Below, one piece after another: positions 38,924 to 48,880 of a stretch of DNA of 64,000 nt (the first letter of the stretch is position 1; each line of letters opens with the position of its first letter). Source of the DNA: an uncultured Lachnospiraceae bacterium (GTDB taxonomy: Bacteria > Bacillota > Clostridia > Lachnospirales > Lachnospiraceae). The translations under genes and the position numbers were made by a program. Where the stretch lies: contig CAMWSU010000004.1 in assembly GCA_947176965.1 (NCBI GenBank), forward strand, positions 1 to 64,000. Direction: 5' to 3'. Below the pieces are notes generated by a model that saw only the letters and a list, made by a program, of their open reading frames with translations, had not been told where the DNA came from and did not search any database.

Positions 38924-40115
38924 ACTCCACTGTTGTCGGGCAGCTTACACCAACGAGCTTCCTCATGGTAATATCTGCCGTGATCTCCATACTCATCCCA
39001 TTTTTTATTATTTTAACATCTTTTGCAATAATTTGTACCCCTTTTTCCGATAATTCCCTTAAATATTTTTCCAGTCCGGAAAGAAGCAGCGCCTGAGCCT
39101 CCTCCTTCGTATAATAAGAAAGCTGCCATTCATAGGCGTTCTGTCTCGTGATCTGGGCAAAAAACGGAAGCTGCAGATAGCGGAACAGACGAAGCTGATA
39201 GCTTTTGGACTGCGACTCCACATTGGGCGAGGAAAGCCCGTTTCCCAATACAACCCGCGCGTCGAATGCGCCGAGACTGACAATGAGTGCTTCTTTCCCC
39301 GTATATACTTTTTTCTCATAAGAAAGAGAAAGCGTATCCGTGTAACGCTGTGACGTCTCCACGAGAATGTCTGCCTGCGCATGATAATAATGGTAGCCGC
39401 TGATCTCACTGTTTTCATCGTAGATCGGTACGGCGCCGCCGACTAAAATATCGCCTTCACTGATCACGTCCCCTTTTTGCACATAGGGAACCCCCTCTTT
39501 CACAACCATGGATACGATCACGCCGTCAACATCCGCCACAATGTCCGTACGGTCGTCATAGCGCTGAGAGATCTCGGTATATTCGCGCTCCCGTATCCGT
39601 ATGATCAATGTTGTTCCCCGCTGCGAGACGCTCGCCCATGTGATCTCCGGAAACTGTTCGCGAAGTCCCTGCTCTAACTCCTCGTAGTTGAGCTCACGGA
39701 TCGGCGTGCCAATCGTGACGCCGCAGCTTTCTAAGTAATCAACGATCTGCTCATCCGTGATCCGCTTGGTTCCCTCGAACTGAAACGCCCATATCGAACG
39801 CATCATCATAAATAAAAAAAGCATGCCGAGCACCGCCCCGGCTACGAACACCCTGCGTTTATTGATTTTTTTCAATAAAAAAGGCAGTCCGTTTTTTTCT
39901 TTTACGGACACCTTTACCCCGGTCTTTCGGATGGCGCTCTTACTCTCCAAAAAGTCCTCTCTATTCATGCACATGGTGATGACGTCGTTCTTTTTGTCCG
40001 ATGTCACGTCCCAGACAGGGAAATGCCGCGCGCGGCACATGTTCAGATAGCGCTCCTTCGCATTCCCCTTTACATCAATGCGCACCGTCGCTCTCACCCG
40101 CTCAAACCAGTTCAT
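38895..40115 (-). CDS. yqfD: Sporulation protein YqfD (stage IV)
   Basis: FPVWDV...; W-SVSQRGTTLIIRIRE; VKEGVPYVQKGDVISEGDILVGG; overlaps yqfC and phoH. Confidence 0.9.
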   Translation of the reverse strand: MNWFERVRATVRIDVKGNAKERYLNMCRARHFPVWDVTSDKKNDVITMCMNREDFLESKSAIRKTGVKVSVKEKNGLPFLLKKINKRRVFVAGAVLGMLFLFMMMRSIWAFQFEGTKRITDEQIVDYLESCGVTIGTPIRELNYEELEQGLREQFPEITWASVSQRGTTLIIRIREREYTEISQRYDDRTDIVADVDGVIVSMVVKEGVPYVQKGDVISEGDILVGGAVPIYDENSEISGYHYYHAQADILVETSQRYTDTLSLSYEKKVYTGKEALIVSLGAFDARVVLGNGLSSPNVESQSKSYQLRLFRYLQLPFFAQITRQNAYEWQLSYYTKEEAQALLLSGLEKYLRELSEKGVQIIAKDVKIIKNGMSMEITADITMRKLVGVSCPTTVEFVQDGENND

Positions 40116-40432
40116 GACTTTCCACGTTCGCCGAGAAACTGCAGTCCGCTGATCCTGCCCCTGATCTTTAACTCATCTTCTCTGTAATAGAGAATCTCAA
40201 GCCGGCTGCCCTGCACTAAGAGCCGGTCATGTTTTAGTGCGATCACGATACAGTTTTCCTCGAAAAGACAAATATTCCGATAGTTTTCTATCGTCAGCTC
40301 TGCGTTTCCGAGCATGGAAATCAGGCATTCCCCATACACAAAATCTTTCGGCAGGGAAAGCCGTTCCGTCAGCCGGTCAAAACGCCGGTCGTCTCGGCGT
40401 TCATTTTCCTTATCCTTCACCGCAGTTTCCAC
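40112..40432 (-). CDS. yqfC: Sporulation protein YqfC (YabP family)
   Basis: ~106 aa: LSLPKDFVYGECLISMLGNAELTIENYRNICLFEENCIVIAL...RLEILYYREDELKIRGRI. Confidence 0.88.
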   Translation of the reverse strand: METAVKDKENERRDDRRFDRLTERLSLPKDFVYGECLISMLGNAELTIENYRNICLFEENCIVIALKHDRLLVQGSRLEILYYREDELKIRGRISGLQFLGERGKS

Positions 40433-40464
40433 GCATCTTTCTTTTTTCTATCAGTTTATGCGCG

Positions 40465-41793
40465 CTATGCCTCCGTGATGACCTGTTTGATGAGCGCTGC
40501 CTTTGCCACGGGCTTTTCTTCGATTTTGACCGCACGGGTCAGTCTCTCCTTTGCGGCAGCGAGCTTTTCTGCGTCATTGGCATGAAGCGTGGCGATCGCC
40601 TCACCCTGCCGTACGACATCTCCCTTCTTTTTGCGGAACACGATACCGACAGACAGATCGATCACGTCCTCCTTTGTCTCTCTGCCTCCGCCGAGCATGA
40701 GCGAACAGATGCCGACCTCATCGCAGATGATTCCTGCAATATAGCCGTCTTTGTCGGCACAGACAGATTCCGTGAGCGACGCTTTCGGCAACCGCTCGGG
40801 ATGATAGACCATATCGGCGTCCCCTCCCTGCGCCGCTACAAATTCCGCGAGCTTCTGAAGCGCCGCTTGATTTTTAATGACCGCTAAGAGCCGCTCCCTT
40901 GCCTGTTCTACTGTATCCGCTTCGTCCGCCGCAAGCAGCATATGACTGCCAAGCGTCAGGCACAGCTCTAAGAAATCTTCGGGACCGTTCCCCTTTAATG
41001 TTTCGATCGCCTCCTGTACTTCTAGGGCATTGCCGACTGCAAACCCGAGTGGCTGATCCATATCGGTGATGACTGCCGTCGTCCGCCTTCCCGCGCCGTT
41101 TCCGATCCGCACCATCTCACGTGCAAGCGCCTCGGCATCTGCTTCTCTTTTCATAAATGCGCCGCTTCCGGTCTTGACATCCAATACAATGGCGTCCGCG
41201 CCCGCCGCCAGTTTCTTACTCATGATGGAGCTTGCGATCAGCGACATCTGATCGACGGTCGCCGTCACATCCCGCAGTGCATACAGCTTTTTATCCGCCG
41301 GCGCAAGATCCGCGGTCTGTCCCATGATGGCAATGCCGATGCGGTTGACCTGACTGACAAACTGCTCGGTTGTAATATCTGTGTGGAAACCTGTAAAGCT
41401 CTCTAATTTATCAATGGTCCCGCCCGTATGTCCCAGGCCGCGGCCACTCATTTTCGCGACCTTGACACCGCATGCCGCGACCATGGGTGTCAGGGCAAGC
41501 GAGGTCTTGTCCCCGACGCCGCCCGTACTGTGCTTGTCAACCTTGATTCCCTGTATGGCACTTAAGTCAAGCAGTTCTCCGCTATGCGCCATCTCCATCG
41601 TCAGCGACAACGTTTCTGCCTCGCTCAAGCCCTGATAATACATTGCCATCATCATTGCGGACATCTGATAATCGGGAATCTGCCCGTTTGTGTATCCGCC
41701 TATCATATAGGCGATCTCTTTGTCAGTCAGTGCCCCGCCGTCCCTCTTTTTTTTGATTAAATCATACATTCTCATAGGCTTTGTCCCCTCCAT
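40465..41793 (-). CDS. Pyrimidine-nucleoside (thymidine) phosphorylase
   Basis: [68 protein letters not shown]. Confidence 0.95.
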   Translation of the reverse strand: MEGTKPMRMYDLIKKKRDGGALTDKEIAYMIGGYTNGQIPDYQMSAMMMAMYYQGLSEAETLSLTMEMAHSGELLDLSAIQGIKVDKHSTGGVGDKTSLALTPMVAACGVKVAKMSGRGLGHTGGTIDKLESFTGFHTDITTEQFVSQVNRIGIAIMGQTADLAPADKKLYALRDVTATVDQMSLIASSIMSKKLAAGADAIVLDVKTGSGAFMKREADAEALAREMVRIGNGAGRRTTAVITDMDQPLGFAVGNALEVQEAIETLKGNGPEDFLELCLTLGSHMLLAADEADTVEQARERLLAVIKNQAALQKLAEFVAAQGGDADMVYHPERLPKASLTESVCADKDGYIAGIICDEVGICSLMLGGGRETKEDVIDLSVGIVFRKKKGDVVRQGEAIATLHANDAEKLAAAKERLTRAVKIEEKPVAKAALIKQVITEA

Positions 41794-41885
41794 ATTATCC
41801 CATTCCGGGCTTCCGTGACTCGATACCCCACCCGTTACAGACTCCGATTACGATCAACGGCATAGATACCCGGCGCCGTAATGAT

Positions 41886-43022
41886 TCAGCCGGTCTGCTC
41901 GGCTGCTTCCGCAAGGGATAGAAATTCCACCGCCCAAAAAGTGAGATCACAGAGCAGCGCGTTTTTGTTCTTATAGTCAGCTTCTAATCGCACATCCGTA
42001 TAAGAACCGGCGTATTCAATCTTCTTAGGTGAATATCGCTTATTGTGCGGCACATCAAAATTCATCCGCAAAATTCCGTCCCGGTCAATGGCCTCCCGCA
42101 CATTCTGTATCGATTCCCGTATGATTTTCACGCGCCCGCCGACACCCAGCATGGCGATCTCACTGAGCACACGCCGGTATAAGATGTTATCGATCAGATC
42201 CGCATCAAACGCCCGAAGCGGCCGTATCAGCGCAAAGCAGGGCCCATAATATTTTCCCCCAATGCGGACATGCATATTGCTGTCCGGCTTCATGATCTCA
42301 TTGATATGATTCAGCGTATCTGCCATCATATCGACGGTTTCGTCGTTCCGCCAGCTTTTCGTATATGCCAGCATCTCTAATGTGTAAACATCCGGAAAAT
42401 ATTCATCCTCTTCTATATATGGATAATTATATTTCCTCTTTGCATTGGCATCGTACTTCGTGATCTCGTCAAGAGACTTGATCGCAAGCACGCGCTGAAA
42501 GCCCTTTAAGCAAATCTGCTGAAACTCCTTCAGATCAGTATAATCGTCACCGTATCCAAGCATCGCCTGCATCGTGTACATAAGTCCCATTAAGCTGTTA
42601 CCGTTGTTCAGACCGGCAAAGCGGTTTTCAAACCGTGCGGCTTCCGGCGAAATATAGGAAAATTCTTTTCTAAGAATGTCCTCATCACGCATCGCCGCCA
42701 CAAAATCCGCCACAATGGGATGCTCCTTCGGCACCCGATAATAGGAAAGCAGCCGGGCGGCATGCTCTCCGTCCTGCAACGGGGTTTCCTTAAAGACCTG
42801 TCCCCTCCAGTTACTTAAGCTGTGCATTCCGTTTCCAATGTAACCGTCAGGTTTCACATAGCTTTTCACAAGCTGATAATACGGAAGCTCGTAAATCTGC
42901 GCGAGCAACTTTTCCTCTTCGCTTGCAGAAAGATTTTGAAGAATCTCTTTTCGCAATCGGTATTGAATGACCGGACCGGCATTCTCTAATAAAAAATCAA
43001 TGGATTTTGAAAGTGCATTCAT
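41886..43022 (-). CDS. Hypothetical protein, possible alpha/alpha-toroid (prenyltransferase/squalene-oxidase-like) fold
   Basis: 378 aa intact ORF with RBS GGAGG; helical pattern PVIQYRLRKEIL...KPDGYIG...; resembles 47872-48861 in layout. Confidence 0.55.
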   Translation of the reverse strand: MNALSKSIDFLLENAGPVIQYRLRKEILQNLSASEEEKLLAQIYELPYYQLVKSYVKPDGYIGNGMHSLSNWRGQVFKETPLQDGEHAARLLSYYRVPKEHPIVADFVAAMRDEDILRKEFSYISPEAARFENRFAGLNNGNSLMGLMYTMQAMLGYGDDYTDLKEFQQICLKGFQRVLAIKSLDEITKYDANAKRKYNYPYIEEDEYFPDVYTLEMLAYTKSWRNDETVDMMADTLNHINEIMKPDSNMHVRIGGKYYGPCFALIRPLRAFDADLIDNILYRRVLSEIAMLGVGGRVKIIRESIQNVREAIDRDGILRMNFDVPHNKRYSPKKIEYAGSYTDVRLEADYKNKNALLCDLTFWAVEFLSLAEAAEQTG

Positions 43023-43081
43023 CCCATTTTACCTCCGATGTACCAAAATACCCATGCGTTTTCACCGTTCTCTTTCCTCTA

Positions 43082-43111
43082 ATTATACACATCCGCCCGG
43101 CAAATTACAAT
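43082..43111 (-). promoter_or_regulatory. Promoter P1 of the recurrent TTGTAA-17-TATAAT family
   Basis: Minus strand ATTGTAATTTGCCGGGCGGATGTGTATAAT upstream of 43022. Confidence 0.7.
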
Positions 43112-43208
43112 GTAACCTTTCATCGTCTGTAAGTGTTTTTCCGACTGCCTCTGTGCTATGATAAAAAAGAATTTTACAGAAAAGAATAAGAAAAGAAGGA
43201 GGTAAACG

Positions 43209-43982
43209 ATGGAACCGATTCTTATGATCGAATCTCTAAAAAAATATTACGGAAAGTCCGCGAATCAGACGAAAGCGTTAAACGGCATTACCTTTCAGGT
43301 CATGCCCGGTGAGTTTTTGGGTATTATGGGCAGCAGCGGATCCGGAAAATCCACGTTATTAAACTGCATTGCAACCGTAACCGCACCCACCGGCGGCAGT
43401 ATCACAATGAAGGGGCGACAGATCCATTCCTTAAAAGGTGCTGCATTAGCTGACTATCGCGGAAAAGAGGTCGGATATTTGTTTCAGAATTTCGAGCTGT
43501 TAGATAATCTGACCGGTCAGGAAAACATTCTTCTTCCGTTGTCTCTCCATCATGTGACAGAAAAAGAAAGTAAAGTACGGTTGGAACAATTGGTCTCCTA
43601 TTTAGAGATCAAAGATGTTCTGAATAAATTTCCGTCCCAGATGTCGGGCGGACAAAAGCAGAGGGTTGCCGCTGCCAGGGCGCTGATCCTGCATCCTCAC
43701 ATCATTCTTGCGGATGAACCGACAGGCGCTCTGGATTCCAAAAACGCAAAGGCGTTGATGGAAAAGCTTACCGGATTAAACGTCGACGCGAACGCCACGA
43801 TTTTAATGGTAACGCATGATCCTAATGCCGCAAGCTATTGTAAGCGCATTTTGTTCATTCAGGACGGCGCGATCTTTCATGAGCTACGCCGGAATATTCC
43901 CGATGAGTCTAAACAGGCATTCTATGAACGAATTTTGAAAGTAACGGCACAGTTAGGAGGTGGCAGTGCACATGTTCTCTAA
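43209..43982 (+). CDS. Bce-type ABC transporter ATP-binding protein
   Basis: GIMGSSGSGKSTLLNCIATVTAPTGG (Walker A), MSGGQKQRVAAARAL (signature), ILADEPTGALDSKN. Confidence 0.93.
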   Translation: MEPILMIESLKKYYGKSANQTKALNGITFQVMPGEFLGIMGSSGSGKSTLLNCIATVTAPTGGSITMKGRQIHSLKGAALADYRGKEVGYLFQNFELLDNLTGQENILLPLSLHHVTEKESKVRLEQLVSYLEIKDVLNKFPSQMSGGQKQRVAAARALILHPHIILADEPTGALDSKNAKALMEKLTGLNVDANATILMVTHDPNAASYCKRILFIQDGAIFHELRRNIPDESKQAFYERILKVTAQLGGGSAHVL

Positions 43983-46044
43983 ACTGATCTCCCGCAACAG
44001 CAGAAGAAACCGCAAAGAAAATGGGTTGTTTTTCAGTTCTTTGTTGATCTCCATCATTGCGTTTTACATCATTCTGGCGCTCTCCCATCAGGATGTGGTG
44101 GTTTTTTTAACAAAGCTGGAAAGCGATGCGGTAAACAGGCTGCTGTCCATGATCCCTGTGTTTTACGGTATGGCATTGTTTATTTTATTTTTTCTCATTT
44201 ATTTTGCCAGTAAATATCAATTAGAGCGGCGCAGACATGAATTCGGTGTCTATCTGATGATGGGTATGCGGCGCACTAGACTGTTCGCCTTGCTTCTTGC
44301 CGAAGATCTTCGAAACAGTGTCGTCTCGCTTGCCATCGGATTGCCGGCCGCGGTCCTTTTGTCGGAACTGATCAGTCTGATCACAGCCAGGCTGGTTGGA
44401 ATCGGTATCGTCAGCCATCGGATTTCCTTCTCCTTTTCGGCTTTTGTCTGGACGGCAGCAGGATTTCTATTAATAAAATTTATTGCGTTTTTAATCCTAA
44501 GCGGTAAGATCTGCAGACAGGAAATCGGTTCTCTTTTGGTCGAACTTCCGGATGGCAGTAAAAAACAACTATCTGCATGGATCTATGCACTTGCCATCGT
44601 TGCCGGTATGTCCCTCCTTGCGGCAGCCTATTCCATGTCGATCAGCGGCAAGGCATGGTCGCGCTATGAGCAGATGGGCATTACCATACTTCTCGGTCTT
44701 GCAGGAACCCTGTTGTTCTTTTGGGGACTCCGTGTTCTGATCGGACTTGCTCTGAAAGCAGGTCGAGGGAACCGACCGCTTTCCGTATTTAATTTTCGTC
44801 AGATTCAGGAAACCGTCATGTACCGCTCCGGCTCTCTGGCGGTCTGCTCCCTTCTGATCCTGGCATCCCTGTGCTGTTTCGGCGCAGGTGTTGCCATTAC
44901 GCGGTTTTACGGCGATTCCGAACCTCATGTGTTGGACTATACTTTTCATCGTACACAAAATGAACACACTGCAGAGGACATAAAAAAAGCCTTAACCGCT
45001 CATCAGCTCGATACCTGTTTCGATGAACTGTTTGAAATAAGAGTTGGACTCATTCGCAATGGAATTGATCGGACTGATCGGACTGCACCATTCCAAATCG
45101 CTCCTCTGATGGACGCACTGCGGATGTCCCCGCCTTCAAACGATAGAGATGTACTGATGCATAACCTTTCTTATGCAGACGACCCCTATTTGATTTCCTT
45201 AAGCGGCTACAATCAGCTTCTCCGTGCGGCCGGTCTGCCAACGCTCACATTGGAATCGAATGAGGCCGCCATTTATATCGATCATGATTTTTGTTCTGCG
45301 GAAAAATGCCGTCTGCTGAACAGCATTTTGGAAACAAAATTGGAAACACGCTTAAACGAAAACATTTGCTATCTGGTAGGGAGCGTACAGACCACCAACC
45401 TGGTCACAGACCGTTCCATCACACTGTCCTTTGCCCTGATCGTCCCGGACGAGGTATTTGAATCTGCTACATTGGGAAATTACAGTGTATATCTAAACGG
45501 CATTTTGACTAAGGAACTGACCGAACATGAAAGTCTCATGTCCGCGATATCAGATATGAATGACAAGCTTGACAATACCGGACTTTCCTACGAAAGCTAC
45601 TTAAAAAACATGGGACGACAGCTCTTTTATATGGTTGCGGCCGGCTATATCACGATTTATCTGGCGATCATTTTTTTGATCATTGCCAATACCGTCATCG
45701 GGACACAGTTCCTTATGGGACAACAGAAATCGGACCGGCGTTACCGGACTTTAGTCCGGTTAGGCGCTACCTATGAAACCTTATGCCGCTCCGCAAAAAC
45801 GCAGATTCACTGGTATTTTGGAATCCCCGCCGCAGTCGCTGTCTTTAGCAGCATCTTTGGCGTGCGCGCGCTGTTTACCGGAATTTTGCCATCAAGTGTA
45901 AAAAGCAATTTACTCGAGATGATGCTAATCTCCGCAACTATGATTTTTGCATTGTGTGTGATAGAATGGATTTATATTATTGCTGTCAAGCGCACAAGCG
46001 ACCGTTATCTTTTGAAACTGATGATCCCGAAACGCGAAGAATAG
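43960..46044 (+). CDS. Bce-type ABC transporter permease (FtsX-like, large extracellular loop)
   Basis: 694 aa multi-TM; overlaps the ATPase gene; FGVYLMMGMRRTRLFALLLAEDLRNSVVSLAIGLP. Confidence 0.9.
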   Translation: MAVHMFSKLISRNSRRNRKENGLFFSSLLISIIAFYIILALSHQDVVVFLTKLESDAVNRLLSMIPVFYGMALFILFFLIYFASKYQLERRRHEFGVYLMMGMRRTRLFALLLAEDLRNSVVSLAIGLPAAVLLSELISLITARLVGIGIVSHRISFSFSAFVWTAAGFLLIKFIAFLILSGKICRQEIGSLLVELPDGSKKQLSAWIYALAIVAGMSLLAAAYSMSISGKAWSRYEQMGITILLGLAGTLLFFWGLRVLIGLALKAGRGNRPLSVFNFRQIQETVMYRSGSLAVCSLLILASLCCFGAGVAITRFYGDSEPHVLDYTFHRTQNEHTAEDIKKALTAHQLDTCFDELFEIRVGLIRNGIDRTDRTAPFQIAPLMDALRMSPPSNDRDVLMHNLSYADDPYLISLSGYNQLLRAAGLPTLTLESNEAAIYIDHDFCSAEKCRLLNSILETKLETRLNENICYLVGSVQTTNLVTDRSITLSFALIVPDEVFESATLGNYSVYLNGILTKELTEHESLMSAISDMNDKLDNTGLSYESYLKNMGRQLFYMVAAGYITIYLAIIFLIIANTVIGTQFLMGQQKSDRRYRTLVRLGATYETLCRSAKTQIHWYFGIPAAVAVFSSIFGVRALFTGILPSSVKSNLLEMMLISATMIFALCVIEWIYIIAVKRTSDRYLLKLMIPKREE

Positions 46045-46079
46045 TGCGCAATCATGCGGCACAAAGAAGGAAATATTTT

Positions 46080-46760
46080 ATGAAGCACATTGTCATAGTA
46101 GAAGATGAAACCCTCATGCGGGAAGAACTGACGGATATTCTGCGGAAAGCGGACTATCAGGTCGATGAAATCTGTGCATTTCAGGATGTGACGAGCCAGA
46201 TTCTTGCACTCTCTCCCGATCTGATCCTGTTGGATCTGAATCTGCCGGAAGTCAGCGGATTTCAGCTCTGCAGGGAGATCAAACAAAGAAGCACTATACC
46301 GGTTCTCGTGCTTACCTCCCGCGACGGACTTAAAGACGAGCTCCGCGCCTTAGGTCTGGGCGCTGACGAATATCTGACTAAACCGTGCAGAAAAGAACGT
46401 CTGCTCGCACGCGTCTCCAATGTCCTGAAACGCTATGAGGGACGCTCCCATTTGCTGGAGGGTGCCGGTTATCTTTTAGATCGCCTGACTTATACATTAT
46501 ATATTCACAATCACTCCACGGTTCTTCCCAAGAATCAGGGAAAGCTTTTGGAAATGTTTCTGCTTCACAAAAACGAGGTCATCTCCAAGGAAGAACTCTG
46601 TCTGGCACTTTGGGGGACTACAGAATTTATTGATGAAAATGCTCTGCAGGTTAATCTAACCCGCTTAAAAAAGACCATGGCCGACCTGATGATGCCCCAA
46701 CAAATTCAATCCGTTCGCGGGATGGGTTATCGGCTTACCGCGCCGCAAGATGCACAGTAA
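46080..46760 (+). CDS. OmpR-family response regulator (Bce-type)
   Basis: MKHIVIVEDETLMREELTDIL; LILLDLNLPEVSGFQLCREIK; LGADEYLTKP; winged-helix LTRLKKTMADLMMPQQIQSVRGMGYRL. The ORF track start (45954) is too far upstream. Confidence 0.93.
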   Translation: MKHIVIVEDETLMREELTDILRKADYQVDEICAFQDVTSQILALSPDLILLDLNLPEVSGFQLCREIKQRSTIPVLVLTSRDGLKDELRALGLGADEYLTKPCRKERLLARVSNVLKRYEGRSHLLEGAGYLLDRLTYTLYIHNHSTVLPKNQGKLLEMFLLHKNEVISKEELCLALWGTTEFIDENALQVNLTRLKKTMADLMMPQQIQSVRGMGYRLTAPQDAQ

Positions 46761-46838
46761 AACAATCATTTTCACGAGATTTTTTTCATGAAACACAAAA
46801 CAATGCACGCAATTGCTCTTCATAACGGGAGAAACATC

Positions 46839-47924
46839 ATGAAACATCAAGTTCAATCTATTCTGCAATATCTTCCATGGCTACTTCTTCTGATCGGAGT
46901 CGATGGATTTGCTGCACTGCTGCTGTGGCTTACTGACGCGCAGGCATTTTATTCCCTGTCCGTTGTTATTCTGCTCAGTACGCTCCTGCTTTTCTCGGTT
47001 CTTTGCTATGTTCTTGTCCGTCAGGAGCAAAAAAAGGAACAGGCTTTTTTTGCTTTTCTCTATTTCCCGGATGAATATCACGAACAATTGCTGCTCAAAG
47101 CAACCGCGCAAGCTCAGGCAGATGCCATCCGCTGCCTTGGAAGGATTCTGCGCGACAAGCAGACCGCCTATACAGGGCTGCAGGAGCAACTAAACGATTA
47201 CGAGGAGTATGTGGAATCGTGGGCGCATGAAGCAAAAACACCACTCTCCCTGTTGACGCTGCTCCTCGACAACCGACGGGATGAGCTGCCTGCACCAAGT
47301 CTTTTCAAGCTGGACCATATTCGGAACCGTATTCAGGAATCCGTTGACCAAATGCTGTTTTATGCGCGGTTAAAAGGTGTACGAAAAGATTATCTGTTTG
47401 AATCTATCCGCATCCGCACATGCGTGGAGGACCTGCTTGAGGATTACAAGCCTTTGCTGGATGAAAAACGATTTGAAATTGTCTGTATGATTGGGGACGA
47501 TACCGTATATTCCGATCAGCGCGGACTTCGTTTTCTTCTTGGACAGATCATCAGTAATTCCATTAAATATTGCGCGCAAAAACCGAAATTGTGTCTTCGC
47601 TTCTTCCGAAAAGACGACTGCAGTGTGCTAAGTGTAACGGATAACGGCATAGGCGTCAAAAGCTGCGATCTCCCTTACATATTTGAAAAAGGCTTTACCG
47701 GTGATTCCGGTGACGGAAGAAAAAAAGCAACGGGAATGGGATTGTATCTTGCCAATGAAATCGCAAAAGAATTGAATATTTCCCTGCATGCCGATTCCGA
47801 ATGGGGAAACGGGTTTACCATGCAGCTCTCGTTCCCGATTGTGGATAACCTGCAGAAATGCCAAAACGATTCTACATATTGTTTTCAATATACTGCTTCA
47901 AAAAGCTCAACACCTCTATCGTAG
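46839..47924 (+). CDS. Intramembrane-sensing histidine kinase (BceS-like)
   Basis: Two N-terminal TMs, short loop; YVESWAHEAKTPLSLL (H box); SVTDNGIGVKSCDLPYIFEKGFTGDSGDGRKKATGMGLYLANEIAKEL. RBS GGGAG before ATG at 46839; ORF to 46788. Confidence 0.9.
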   Translation: MKHQVQSILQYLPWLLLLIGVDGFAALLLWLTDAQAFYSLSVVILLSTLLLFSVLCYVLVRQEQKKEQAFFAFLYFPDEYHEQLLLKATAQAQADAIRCLGRILRDKQTAYTGLQEQLNDYEEYVESWAHEAKTPLSLLTLLLDNRRDELPAPSLFKLDHIRNRIQESVDQMLFYARLKGVRKDYLFESIRIRTCVEDLLEDYKPLLDEKRFEIVCMIGDDTVYSDQRGLRFLLGQIISNSIKYCAQKPKLCLRFFRKDDCSVLSVTDNGIGVKSCDLPYIFEKGFTGDSGDGRKKATGMGLYLANEIAKELNISLHADSEWGNGFTMQLSFPIVDNLQKCQNDSTYCFQYTASKSSTPLS

Positions 47925-48861
47925 CGTCAACAACACGGTTATGTTTATAATTCCTGTTGCAGGAAAAATATCCGAAATAGCCCCACGGGTCTTTTACCTG
48001 CGTTCCCCAGTCCCAAAGCCCGTCTTCGCGGACATTTTCCAAAAGCCATTCCACGGCATTCTCCAAATAAAGCTTAGAGCCCCTGAACTGATTGATATAA
48101 TTGAACGTGTGAAACCATCTTCTCGTCTTGTGATACACAAAATTCTCCGGAAGTCTGTCCGGTGTTTTCTCCCAAAAATGACCGTTTTCACTGGCAAGCC
48201 GTCCCAGATGCCGCAGCATGGCGTCCTCTAAGGATGGTGAAATTTCCTGCCGCCTTTTCAATAGAAGCTCACTCTGCATCGGTACTAATCGGTCTTCCCT
48301 TGTCAGAAATATTTCATGCTGCGCCGCCCTGTCCTTTTCATAGGAATACTCGCCCTCCTCATATGCCCGGTTTGCAATGTACAGCCACCGGTAATAGGTT
48401 TCATCACATAACGGATGATTCGGCGTGATCGCCTCCAACAGATTACAGACGATCGCATTCTGCCATGGATTGGCGCGCTCATTTTTTCCGAACACACCTT
48501 CCCTGCTTCTGCCGCAAAGCAAGTCTTGCAAATACTCACTCGCCATGAAAAGGATATCCCTGTCCTCGATCGTAAGTCCGATATACAGACAGCGCTCAAT
48601 GCCAACGCCGGAGGTCGGGATTTTGGCTTTGACGGAATAATCCTTGGAACGAAGCTTCCCCCATCCGCCGTGTTCATCCTGCGTCTCATACATTTCTTCC
48701 ACAATATCGCTTTGTAAAAAATCCTTCCGCAATAAAGCTAACCCCTCATCCTGATAAGGAGTATCCAAAAAAGAAAATTTTACTTTATATTGAACAGCAG
48801 GATATTCGCAAAATTCAAGGAGCGCCGCTGCATGTTTCATAAACTCACTTATTGTAAGCAT
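47872..48861 (-). CDS. Hypothetical protein, possible alpha/alpha-toroid fold; convergent 3' overlap with the kinase gene
   Basis: YPAVQYKVKFSFLDT...EEMYETQDEHGGWGKL...VEWLLENVREDGLWDWG; start MLTISEFMKH at 48861 after GGGAGG. Confidence 0.6.
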   Translation of the reverse strand: MLTISEFMKHAAALLEFCEYPAVQYKVKFSFLDTPYQDEGLALLRKDFLQSDIVEEMYETQDEHGGWGKLRSKDYSVKAKIPTSGVGIERCLYIGLTIEDRDILFMASEYLQDLLCGRSREGVFGKNERANPWQNAIVCNLLEAITPNHPLCDETYYRWLYIANRAYEEGEYSYEKDRAAQHEIFLTREDRLVPMQSELLLKRRQEISPSLEDAMLRHLGRLASENGHFWEKTPDRLPENFVYHKTRRWFHTFNYINQFRGSKLYLENAVEWLLENVREDGLWDWGTQVKDPWGYFGYFSCNRNYKHNRVVDATIEVLSFLKQYIENNM

Positions 48862-48880
48862 ATGTCCTCCCAAATACGTT

